Shown here: positions 7,807-14,370 of the stretch, piece by piece
Layout of the letters: the number at the start of each line of letters is the position of its first letter
Numbering within the stretch: the first letter of the stretch is position 1
From: Nitrososphaerales archaeon
GTDB lineage: Archaea > Thermoproteota > Nitrososphaeria > Nitrososphaerales > UBA57
NCBI GenBank assembly: GCA_022449325.1
Contig: JAKUSK010000003.1
Span: 1 to 26,667 of the forward strand
Direction: 5' to 3'
Length of the DNA stretch: 26,667 nt
Position numbers and translations under genes: made by a program
The notes under the pieces: generated by a model
Seen by the model: only the letters and a program-made list of their open reading frames with translations
Told to the model about the DNA's origin: nothing
Database searches by the model: none

Positions 7807-9114
7807 CTATTTCTGTTCCCATTCTTGATTAATTTCTTTAACTACACCAGCAGCGATGGTTGTACCCATATCTCTTAATGCAAATCGTCCCATTTGTGGA
7901 AATTCACCAAATGTTTCAAGACATAATGGTCTCAATGGCTGAATCTTTACAATTGCTGCATCGCCAGTTTTTAGTGCTTTAGGACTTTCTTCCAAAACAC
8001 CACCAGTTCGAGCATCTAATTTAGAAACTAACTCAGTTATAGTTGCTGCAGCTTGTGAAGTGTGCGCATGTATAACAGGTGTATAACCAGGGGCAATAGC
8101 TGTAGGATGATGTACTACAATGATCTGTGCAGTAAATTCTTTAACAACCTTAGGTGGATTATCTGCAGGACCAATTACGTCACCACGACGAATATCCTTC
8201 TTATCTACACCACGAAGGTTAAAACCAATATTATCACCTGCTTTTGCTTCTTGCATTTCAACATGGTGAGATTCAATTGATTTGACTTCAGCACTTGCGC
8301 CACTAGGCATAATAACAACTTTTTCGCCTACCTTGAATGTACCAGTTTCAACACGGCCGACTGGAACTGTTCCAACACCCGTGATTGAATATACATCTTG
8401 TAATGGAAGTCTCAATGGTTTATCGACAGGAGGAGCTTCAACTTCGAAATCATCAAATGCTTCGTAGATAGTCTTACCATCATACCATGCAAGGTTTTCT
8501 CCCTTGTTGATGAGATTGTCACCCTTCCATCCTGAAACAGGGATAATAGGAGTCTTTGCCAAGTCCCAACCAACACCTTTGAGTAATTTTTCAACTTCAG
8601 CTTTTACTTCTTCATATCGTTCTTTTTTATAACCAACTTCATTTGCGTCCATTTTATTAATTGCAACGATCATTTGCTTGACACCCAATGTTTTAAGTAA
8701 GAAACAATGTTCTCGGGATTGACCGCCAACACCAATAGCAATTTCTGTTTCTCCTGGTTTACCAGAAACACAAAGTACTGCAGCGTCTGCTTCAGAAGCA
8801 CCAGTAATCATATTTTTAATAAAGTCTCTGTGTCCGGGAGCATCAATAAGTGTAAAATCAAACTTTGGTGTTTCAAATTTCTTAAAAGCTAAGTCAATAG
8901 TGACACCACGTTCTCGTTCGTCTTTCAAATTATCCATAACCCATGCGTACTTGAATGTATCACCTTTACCAGTTTTTTCAGATTCTTCTGCAAATTTGTC
9001 AATAGTACGTTCGTCAATGACTTTGAGGTCAACAAGAAGGTGACCAATTATAGTAGATTTACCTTGGTCTACGTGACCTGCTACAATCATATTAAGATGG
9101 GGTTTTTCTGCCAA
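7807..9114 (-). CDS. tuf: Translation elongation factor 1-alpha (aEF-1A)
   Basis: GTPase that delivers aminoacyl-tRNA to the ribosomal A site. The 435 residues carry the G-domain motifs in order: GHVDQGKS near residue 13 (Gln where many homologues have His), the switch region with DNLKDERERGVTIDLA, DAPGH, NKMD and the SGWKG loop. The two beta-barrel domains follow, ending in LRDMGTTIAAGVVKEI. The EESEKTGKGDTFKYAWVMD segment resembles thaumarchaeal EF-1A as I remember it. It starts at TTG 9114-9112, preceded by AGGTAATAATA; a TATA box about 24 bases before that AGGT supports this start. The tRNA-Tyr gene lies 99 bases upstream on the same strand. Confidence 0.97.
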   Translation of the reverse strand: MAEKPHLNMIVAGHVDQGKSTIIGHLLVDLKVIDERTIDKFAEESEKTGKGDTFKYAWVMDNLKDERERGVTIDLAFKKFETPKFDFTLIDAPGHRDFIKNMITGASEADAAVLCVSGKPGETEIAIGVGGQSREHCFLLKTLGVKQMIVAINKMDANEVGYKKERYEEVKAEVEKLLKGVGWDLAKTPIIPVSGWKGDNLINKGENLAWYDGKTIYEAFDDFEVEAPPVDKPLRLPLQDVYSITGVGTVPVGRVETGTFKVGEKVVIMPSGASAEVKSIESHHVEMQEAKAGDNIGFNLRGVDKKDIRRGDVIGPADNPPKVVKEFTAQIIVVHHPTAIAPGYTPVIHAHTSQAAATITELVSKLDARTGGVLEESPKALKTGDAAIVKIQPLRPLCLETFGEFPQMGRFALRDMGTTIAAGVVKEINQEWEQK

Positions 9115-9125
9115 TATTATTACCT
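9112..9125 (-). promoter_or_regulatory. AGGTAATAATATTG start context of EF-1A
   Basis: The identical 14 bases precede the TTG start of the mutase large subunit at 791-804. AGGT matches part of the anti-Shine-Dalgarno complement; spacing to TTG is six bases. It fixes the EF-1A start at TTG. Confidence 0.6.
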
Positions 9126-9141
9126 AATGATTCAGACCAAT

Positions 9142-9157
9142 CTTTTATATTTATGCC
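9142..9157 (-). promoter_or_regulatory. TATA box of EF-1A
   Basis: GGCATAAATATAAAAG on the minus strand is a strong archaeal TATA box centred about 24 bases before the AGGTAATAAT element. The predicted transcript begins around 9123, giving a leader of about ten bases. It lies between the tRNA 3' end and EF-1A, so EF-1A can be transcribed independently of the tRNA. Confidence 0.6.
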
Positions 9158-9230
9158 TTTTCTTCTTTGAGGAGATTTAATCAAGTAAGAGAAAAATCTG
9201 AACCGAAATAAAATGGTCCCGCGGGTCGGA

Positions 9231-9251
9231 CATTCATGGATTTTCATCCAA
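9231..9251 (-). other. tRNA-Tyr intron 4, T-loop 59/60, 21 nt
   Basis: Central helix UUCA/UGAA, three-base bulges AAU and UGU cut after the second base, inner helix UGGAU/AUCCA capped by a GAAA tetraloop. The outer helix is the T-stem GUCGG/CCGAC itself, which is continuous only after intron 3 is removed. Removal gives T-loop UUCAAAU. Confidence 0.92.
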
Positions 9252-9257
9252 TTTGAA

Positions 9258-9276
9258 TTCGTCGAGTATTAACTCT
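9258..9276 (-). other. tRNA-Tyr intron 3, T-arm 53/54, 19 nt
   Basis: Lies between T-stem GUCGG and T-loop UUC. Central helix CGUC/GACG, three-base bulges GGA and AAU cut after the second base, inner helix GAG/CUC closing a six-base UUAAUA loop. The outer helix is weak. Removal joins T-stem to T-loop exactly. Confidence 0.9.
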
Positions 9277-9292
9277 CCGACGACAGTCCGGT

Positions 9293-9336
9293 TCCTGTGT
9301 GCTTGGCAAACTGTTCGGATAAGCCAAGGCTTAACC
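9293..9336 (-). other. tRNA-Tyr intron 2, anticodon loop 37/38, 44 nt
   Basis: Canonical position and textbook bulge-helix-bulge: outer helix UCCGG/CCGGA (the anticodon stem), central helix CUGU/ACAG, three-base bulges AGG and GAA cut after the second base. The inner helix includes GU/AC and UUGGC/GCCAA. Splicing leaves G37 and A38. Confidence 0.95.
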
Positions 9337-9350
9337 CTACAGCCGGAAGC

Positions 9351-9363
9351 TTTTGGCAATATT
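9351..9363 (-). other. tRNA-Tyr intron 1, D-arm (about position 23/24), 13 nt
   Basis: The insert lies between GGTAGA and GC of the 3' half of the D-stem. Exon TTGG pairs with intron CCAA. The 5' cut site sits in the terminal loop and the 3' site in a two-base AA bulge flanked by an AGC/GCT helix, so this is a bulge-helix-loop rather than a strict bulge-helix-bulge. A boundary A can belong to either side (22/23 or 23/24) without changing the mature tRNA. Required because D-arm length and D-stem pairing fail without its removal. Confidence 0.82.
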
Positions 9364-9480
9364 TCTACCAAGCTGAGCTACCGCGGGCCTGCGGAATATC
9401 ATAAGATAATACCGCGGGTGCGAGACCGAAATAATAAGGTAAAAGAAAGAATAAAAAAGTACCGAAAACATCACATTAAC

Positions 9481-9786
9481 ATGGACGAAAGTTATAAAAA
9501 ACTAGATAATAAGGAAATCAATACGGAATTATCAAAATTAAACAGTTGGGAATTAGATAATGATCGAATAAGAAAAACATTTGAATTCAAAGACTTTGGT
9601 GATGCATTTGCATTTATGACAAGAATGGCAATAGAAATTGAAAGAATTAATCATCATCCAGAATGGTTTAATGTATACAATAAAGTCAAAGTAGAACTCA
9701 CAACTCATGATGTTGACGGATTAAGCATGTATGATTTCAAATTAGCAAAGATAATGGACAATTTTGAGAAAGTCGTCCTAGAATAG
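9481..9786 (+). CDS. Pterin-4a-carbinolamine dehydratase
   Basis: Dehydrates 4a-hydroxytetrahydropterins; in organisms without aromatic amino acid hydroxylases it is often linked to molybdopterin or other pterin metabolism. The start ATG 9481 gives a protein of 101 residues, the usual size. The active-site signature is clear: ERINHHPEW with paired His, then VKVELTTHD and [10 protein letters not shown]. The open frame continues upstream through the antisense of tRNA-Tyr, but that part is not homologous to anything in the family. Followed after 2 bases by a small co-directional gene. Confidence 0.93.
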   Translation: MDESYKKLDNKEINTELSKLNSWELDNDRIRKTFEFKDFGDAFAFMTRMAIEIERINHHPEWFNVYNKVKVELTTHDVDGLSMYDFKLAKIMDNFEKVVLE

Positions 9787-9788
9787 AC

Positions 9789-10010
9789 ATGAATGAAAAA
9801 GAAGTTGTTGAAAAGGCCATAGAATATGTAAATCTTTTTGGGTATATACAATGGCATGAACTTAGATCTATAGAATTTAATAATGAATCTTCTATTTGGA
9901 AAGTAGTATTTTCTGCAAAGCAAAATGAGACAGAGGAAATAATACCTTACAAATTAGAAGTAAATAGTTTATCCGGAGATATTGCAAATTTACAAATGAT
10001 GGAAGATTAA
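9789..10010 (+). CDS. Small PepSY-like protein of unknown function
   Basis: A soluble alpha/beta protein of 73 residues: an N-terminal helix (EKEVVEKAIEYVNLFG), then alternating strands IWKVVFSAK and YKLEVNSLSGDIANLQ. The latter resembles the V-D-x-x-TGEI ending of PepSY-type domains, though only weakly. It starts 2 bases after the dehydratase stop, so both are likely co-transcribed. No signal peptide or catalytic motif. Confidence 0.72.
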   Translation: MNEKEVVEKAIEYVNLFGYIQWHELRSIEFNNESSIWKVVFSAKQNETEEIIPYKLEVNSLSGDIANLQMMED

Positions 10011-10073
10011 TGTCTAAAATGACAATATCCAAAAGGGTTAAGTATTCAAGATTATTTTATTATATTGTTCAAA

Positions 10074-10571
10074 ATGGGTAAAGTATCTAGAACAATTATG
10101 ATGGAAGCACCAGTAGATGATGTTTTCATGTATTATGCAAGACCAGAACATGTTGCAGGTCATTTTCCAGAAGAAGCAAAGATGAAAGTTATTCCTATAA
10201 AAATAACTGAAGGATGGGGAGTCGGCACTGTAATGAGAATAATTGGAGAATTTGGTGGAAGAACTATGCAGTGGGATAGTATAACATGTGAAGTCACTAA
10301 AAATAAAAAAATTGTCTCAAAAGCAATGAATGGTCCATTTAAAAAGAACGTAATTACAGTTGAATTTAAAGAAATTAACGATAGTACAGAAGTTACATTT
10401 GAAGCAGATTATATTTTACCGCAATCTATAATCGGAATAATCATTGATCGATTACATGTAAGAAAACAAGTAATCAATGGAATGGATTCAAGTCTTCAAG
10501 AAGTTAAAAAATCAGTAGAAGAGAAACACAAAGAAGCTGTTAAAGAAGTAACAATAGAATCAAAGAATTAG
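10074..10571 (+). CDS. SRPBCC / polyketide cyclase-type ligand-binding protein
   Basis: About 165 residues with the START-like SRPBCC layout. An N-terminal strand VSRTIMMEAPVDDVFMYYARPEHV includes the PVDDVF helix start typical of the family. Repeated strands follow, then a long C-terminal helix (IIDRLHVRKQVINGMDSSLQEVKKSVEEK). Such proteins bind or convert hydrophobic ligands; the ligand here cannot be told. ATG 10074 is preferred over an in-frame TTG at 10065. Its stop overlaps the ctaB stop on the other strand by 4 bases. Confidence 0.82.
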   Translation: MGKVSRTIMMEAPVDDVFMYYARPEHVAGHFPEEAKMKVIPIKITEGWGVGTVMRIIGEFGGRTMQWDSITCEVTKNKKIVSKAMNGPFKKNVITVEFKEINDSTEVTFEADYILPQSIIGIIIDRLHVRKQVINGMDSSLQEVKKSVEEKHKEAVKEVTIESKN

Positions 10572-11488
10572 AAAATAGGGAATCTAAAGAAAACATCTAA
10601 CAACAAAGCAATAAAGATTATCGCAAGATATGGACTAGAAAATTTAAAGGCGGTAAGAGCGATTTTTTTATCTGATGGATTTTGGAGTAATTTAATATTC
10701 GTGTATAATAATAGTGCTCCAAATATTACAGAGATTACAAGATAAACATATCCAAAACCAAATAGAAGAAAAACCAAGGAAAATGGAATCAATAAAAGAG
10801 TGTTAATAACAGTATAACGGGCGGCTTTTAATTTACCAACAACAACAGGTAACATAGGAATTCCTGCTTCTGTATAGTCATCATCTTTCAATAGAGCCAA
10901 TGCCCAGAAATGAGAAGGAGTCCAAACAAATACTAAAATTCCCATTAGAACAGCAACAATGTTAAGTTGACCAGTAATGGCAGTCCAACCTGCAAAAGCA
11001 GCAGCACTACCTGCAAAGCCTCCAATTACAATATTCCAAGTAGTTCTACGTTTAAGCCAAATAGAGTAAATAAAAACATAGAAAAATGAACCTAAAAGTA
11101 TCATTCCAGTAGTTAATAGATTAAGAAAAATAGTAGAAACGACAGCGGCAAGACCAATCATAACAATTCCATAGGTAAGAATAACATTTGCAGAAAGTTG
11201 TCCAGTTGCACTAGAACGATTTTTCGTTCTTGCCATTTTAATATCTATGTCACGATCAATATAGCAATTTAAAGCAGCAGAACCTGCAGATGAAAGAGTT
11301 CCAGCAATTAAAAGGCCGACCACTATTGTAAAACTAATAGGATTTGTAACGTAATTGGGGTCATAATAAGCAATCAATAAGGCCGAAATAGCAACAAAAT
11401 CAAGAAGGTAAATAATAGAAGGTTTGGAAACTTCGATAAGATTAGAGAGAAGATTTCTAGAATTTACGTCTATGGGATTAGATGACAT
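10568..11488 (-). CDS. ctaB: Protoheme IX farnesyltransferase
   Basis: Adds the farnesyl group to heme b to make heme O, the precursor of heme a for the oxidase in this cluster. The 306 residues form about nine helices. The first prenyltransferase motif is NCYIDRDIDIKMARTKNR (N-x3-D-x3-D type). The second is LKDDDYTEAGIPMLPVVVG. Both match UbiA-superfamily CtaB. Last gene of the minus-strand oxidase cluster, 10 bases after the small gene upstream. Confidence 0.95.
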   Translation of the reverse strand: MSSNPIDVNSRNLLSNLIEVSKPSIIYLLDFVAISALLIAYYDPNYVTNPISFTIVVGLLIAGTLSSAGSAALNCYIDRDIDIKMARTKNRSSATGQLSANVILTYGIVMIGLAAVVSTIFLNLLTTGMILLGSFFYVFIYSIWLKRRTTWNIVIGGFAGSAAAFAGWTAITGQLNIVAVLMGILVFVWTPSHFWALALLKDDDYTEAGIPMLPVVVGKLKAARYTVINTLLLIPFSLVFLLFGFGYVYLVISVIFGALLLYTNIKLLQNPSDKKIALTAFKFSSPYLAIIFIALLLDVFFRFPIF

Positions 11489-11498
11489 TCGGGTTATT

Positions 11499-11678
11499 TC
11501 ACTCTGATGGAATTACAAAGAATGATTGCCAGAGAAGGTAAGCAATTCCAAAAATAAGAAAAGCAACAGTTAATGTCAATATAATTTTTTTAGAGCCTAA
11601 ATCAGGATCGGCATGTTGGTTAGAATCAGTCATTAATACAAACATTGTAAATATAAGATTGATTATGTTAAGCATCAT
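11499..11678 (-). CDS. Small membrane protein (59 aa) in the oxidase assembly cluster
   Basis: I translated a 59-residue frame, MMLNIINLIFTMF... through ...LLWQSFFVIPSE. A clear membrane helix (IILTLTVAFLIFGIAYLLW) occupies about residues 31-50, and a short hydrophobic segment lies at the N-terminus. AGGT lies eight bases before the ATG at 11678. An internal ATG at 11633 would give a 44-residue single-helix protein beginning MTDSNQHADPD, which is a plausible alternative. It sits 10 bases before ctaB and 36 bases after the CtaG-like gene, all same strand. Probably an oxidase assembly or structural subunit, inferred from place only. Confidence 0.65.
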   Translation of the reverse strand: MMLNIINLIFTMFVLMTDSNQHADPDLGSKKIILTLTVAFLIFGIAYLLWQSFFVIPSE

Positions 11679-11714
11679 TGTTTTTACCTAATTACCGATT
11701 ATTAAATACATCGA

Positions 11715-12389
11715 TTATTTAGGTGTAGAATTAAAGAAAGTTTTTAGAATCAAAAGTATACACAATAAATCAATCCCCACCATCATAATTATCATCCAGA
11801 ATCCTGAGGTCATTTGAACAGATAATGGATAAGTTTGATAGATTTGTGAATCACCTCCAGCAAGAAAGAAACCCAATACTCCCATTGTTTTGTCAATTGA
11901 TAAAATAAAGACAAGTAATTGTATGCGAGAGACCATTTTGAAGCTAGAATACAAAAAGATACCCGAAAGTATAATACTAAAATGCATAAGCACATGGGTA
12001 TTGAAATCAACAATTGCTGAATCAAAATTAGAAGGTATATGCCAATAAAATAAGGTGGTAATAAAAAGTAAGCCAGTAATCAAACCGAATGGATTGAATT
12101 TGTTATTTAGCGCAAGATAATTTGAATAATATTTTAATATTCGTAATCGATAATTTGATGAACTAGATTTGAATGATTTAATAATAGAATCAAAACCAGA
12201 TGCATTAAGAAATCCTATTGCAAGATATAGTAAATGTTCAATCATTATATGGAAAAATAGATTTTCGACTTCGAAGCGTTCTAAGGTAGGAGAAGTTAAC
12301 AATAAGATTAAGGAATTAGCGAGAATAATTTGTAAGAGTCCATCTTGTAACAGGTTTTGTTTCTTATTTCGATTAGTATAAGACTGCAT
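11715..12389 (-). CDS. CtaG/DUF1404-like multi-spanning membrane protein
   Basis: A protein of 224 residues with about six hydrophobic segments. Conserved-looking histidines face a shared level: FFHIMIEHLLYLAIG near residue 50, FYWHIPSNF and THVLMHFSIILSG. That recalls CtaG-type copper-delivery membrane proteins and the archaeal DUF1404 family. Position between ctaA and ctaB supports a role in oxidase maturation, possibly CuB insertion. The family call is by pattern and context; a search would decide it. Confidence 0.68.
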   Translation of the reverse strand: MQSYTNRNKKQNLLQDGLLQIILANSLILLLTSPTLERFEVENLFFHIMIEHLLYLAIGFLNASGFDSIIKSFKSSSSNYRLRILKYYSNYLALNNKFNPFGLITGLLFITTLFYWHIPSNFDSAIVDFNTHVLMHFSIILSGIFLYSSFKMVSRIQLLVFILSIDKTMGVLGFFLAGGDSQIYQTYPLSVQMTSGFWMIIMMVGIDLLCILLILKTFFNSTPK

Positions 12390-12402
12390 GTTTCATAATT
12401 AA

Positions 12403-12828
12403 TTAGGTTTGATACGATATTAAAGCAGTAATAATAGAAAATCCAAATAATGCTGTAGAAACAGCTAAATGTATAGTAACGATTGCAGGGTCAAGAATTG
12501 AAGTCACTGTAAGCATTCCAATATAGGCCTGTATGGTTACTAAAAAGAGAGTTATTCCAGATGTAGCAACAAGATAGGTATTATCTCGATATGAACGATA
12601 AGCGACTATAAATGTACCAAGTATAAGAAAACCAACAATCATTGCAAGATAACGATGAGTCATTTCAATCAATACAGAAGTAGTAAAATTAGGGAGTAAT
12701 TCTCCGAAACATAAAGGCCAATCAGGACAGGCCATACCAGAACCACTCTGGGTAGTAATTCCGCCAACAACAATTAAGATGTAGATGCCTATAGCGGATG
12801 AAACTGAAAGAGTCTTTAATGGATTCAT
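12403..12828 (-). CDS. ctaA: Heme A synthase, compact archaeal form
   Basis: Oxidises the heme O C8 methyl group to give heme a. At 141 residues with four helices it is half the size of bacterial CtaA, matching the compact form described from Aeropyrum, which must dimerise. It keeps the extracellular cysteine pair ACPDWPLC (Cys34, Cys40) and candidate heme ligands His58 (EMTHRY) and His120 (VTIHLAVS). Three bases separate it from coxA. Confidence 0.92.
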   Translation of the reverse strand: MNPLKTLSVSSAIGIYILIVVGGITTQSGSGMACPDWPLCFGELLPNFTTSVLIEMTHRYLAMIVGFLILGTFIVAYRSYRDNTYLVATSGITLFLVTIQAYIGMLTVTSILDPAIVTIHLAVSTALFGFSIITALISYQT

Positions 12829-12831
12829 TGA

Positions 12832-14364
12832 TTACTGATCAGGCCATTCTTTCATGCCATAGTCGGCGAGTTTCCAAGGATCTTCTTTATTTTCTACTGC
12901 AGGGCCATTATACCAACTAGTTAACATATTATACAAGAATACAAGAGCGCCAAATGCAATTAAGACTGCGCCAAAGGATGCTGCGACATTTAGAGTAAAG
13001 AACTCAGGAAGATATTGATAATATCTTCTAGGCATTCCTTCAAGACCTAAGAACAACATAGCAGTGAACAGAATATACACACCGACAGTAGTTAAAGCAA
13101 AGTGAAGTTGGCCGAGCATTTCATTGTATTTACGACCAGTCATATATGGGAAGTAATAATAGATTCCTGCGAAAACAGCTTGAGCAGAAACTCCAAAGAG
13201 TACATAATGTAAGTGACTGACGACGTAATATGTATCCTGAAGTTGATAATCTAATGGGATGTTTGCAAGAAATACACCCTCAACACCTTGAATGATAAAA
13301 CAGAGAATAAAGCTTAAACTGAAGAGCATAGGAGTACTTAGTTTAAGTTTACCTCCATACAAAGTTGCTACCCAATTAAAGATTTTTACTCCTGACGGTA
13401 TAGCAATAGCCATCGTCATGAACATAAATGGTACACGAGCTGTAATAGACAATCCACTTGTCCACATATGATGTGCCCAGACACCAAAGCCCAAGAATCC
13501 AATCAATGCAGTAGAAACTGCAATAGAACTATATCCAAAGATTTCTCTTCTAGACATTGCAGGCAATATTTGAGAAACCAATCCCATACCAGGTAAAACC
13601 ATGATGTAAACAGCAGGATGAGAATAGAACCAGAACAAATGTTGCCACATAATAGGATCTCCTCCAAGTGCAGGATTAAAGAAACCCGTACCTAGATTTC
13701 GATCCAAGAGTAATAAAGTTAAAGCCATAGCGAGAACAGGTGTAGCAAGTGCTTGTAGAAAAGCAGTAGTAAGTTGAGTCCAAACAATAAGGGGCATGTT
13801 TCGATATGTTACACTAGGAGCACGCATTTTCATGATTGTTACAATGAAATTCAGTGCGCCGATAATAGAAGAAGTACCCAACAAGTGAAGACCAAGTATA
13901 GTCATATCCATTCCCCATCCTTCAACAAAAATTGAGAGAGGAGCATATGCAGTCCAACCTACGTTTGGCATTCCTGCCCAGATAAGGAATCCAGCAGGAG
14001 GTAGCATCCAGAAACCTAAGGCATTAAGTTTTGGAAAATACATATCTTTAGCCCCAATATATTTTGGAACAAGATAGTTACCAAATCCGGCCCATGCAGG
14101 AATTACAAACAAGAAAATCATACTGACGCCATGAATCGTGAATAAACTAGAATAAGCCTCTGGTGCAATAGAACCACCTCGGGTTAAACCATAACGAACA
14201 AGTAAGGAAGCAAAACCACCCATAAAGAAAAAGAATAAAGAGAAAACGAGATACATAATACCGATATCAGTATGATGTGTGGTAGTAAGAATAGTCTTCC
14301 AGCTAGAATAGAAATTCTTATGTTCGTGTTGCGTAGTTTCTTTTTTAACTTCTTTAATTTCCAT
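12832..14364 (-). CDS. coxA: Heme-copper oxidase subunit I (type A2)
   Basis: Catalytic subunit of the terminal oxidase: reduces O2 to water and pumps protons across the cytoplasmic membrane. It has 510 residues and twelve helices. Ligands can be placed: His78 and His386 for the low-spin heme, His384 for the high-spin heme, and His249, His298, His299 for CuB, with Tyr253 as cross-link partner. Lys327 (IPSGVKIFNW) marks the K-channel. The sequence FYSHPAVY has no Glu after the CuB His but carries the Tyr-Ser pair that defines type A2. The start ATG 14364 is preceded by GAGGA inside the end of coxB. Confidence 0.97.
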   Translation of the reverse strand: MEIKEVKKETTQHEHKNFYSSWKTILTTTHHTDIGIMYLVFSLFFFFMGGFASLLVRYGLTRGGSIAPEAYSSLFTIHGVSMIFLFVIPAWAGFGNYLVPKYIGAKDMYFPKLNALGFWMLPPAGFLIWAGMPNVGWTAYAPLSIFVEGWGMDMTILGLHLLGTSSIIGALNFIVTIMKMRAPSVTYRNMPLIVWTQLTTAFLQALATPVLAMALTLLLLDRNLGTGFFNPALGGDPIMWQHLFWFYSHPAVYIMVLPGMGLVSQILPAMSRREIFGYSSIAVSTALIGFLGFGVWAHHMWTSGLSITARVPFMFMTMAIAIPSGVKIFNWVATLYGGKLKLSTPMLFSLSFILCFIIQGVEGVFLANIPLDYQLQDTYYVVSHLHYVLFGVSAQAVFAGIYYYFPYMTGRKYNEMLGQLHFALTTVGVYILFTAMLFLGLEGMPRRYYQYLPEFFTLNVAASFGAVLIAFGALVFLYNMLTSWYNGPAVENKEDPWKLADYGMKEWPDQ

Positions 14365-14370
14365 ATTTCA

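Larger units (their letters stand above)
9214..9387 (-). tRNA. tRNA-Tyr(GUA) interrupted by four introns, CCA encoded
   Basis: Read on the minus strand, exons are 9387-9364, 9350-9337, 9292-9277, 9257-9252 and 9230-9217, followed by CCA at 9216-9214. Joined they give 74 nt: acceptor CCCGCGG/CCGCGGG, U8 A9, D-stem GCUC/GAGC with loop AGCUUGGUA, anticodon stem UCCGG/CCGGA with loop CUGUAGA (anticodon GUA at plus 9338-9340), variable CUGUC, T-stem GUCGG/CCGAC with loop UUCAAAU, discriminator A73. Every stem is fully paired. C1-G72 with A73 is the archaeal/eukaryotic tyrosine identity pattern. The insertion lengths 13+44+19+21 sum to the 97 extra bases. The intron at 37/38 and those in the T-arm have bulge-helix-bulge cut sites. 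The D-arm one is relaxed. Confidence 0.95.

Noticed and set aside
9258..9286. Long variable arm of a class II tRNA (Ser or Leu) made by TCGTC/GACGA
   Set aside because: The hairpin is explained exactly by a bulge-helix-bulge intron at 53/54. The GUA anticodon and a five-base variable loop after splicing fit Tyr, not Ser or Leu.
9214..9387. Interpretation as SRP RNA, RNase P RNA or another structured RNA
   Set aside because: None of the conserved motifs of those RNAs appear, whereas four predicted intron removals give a perfect tRNA-Tyr with all identity elements.
9253..9480. Upstream extension of the pterin dehydratase reading frame
   Set aside because: This stretch is the antisense of the tRNA-Tyr gene and its leader. 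The translation has no resemblance to the dehydratase family, whose normal length is reached from ATG 9481.
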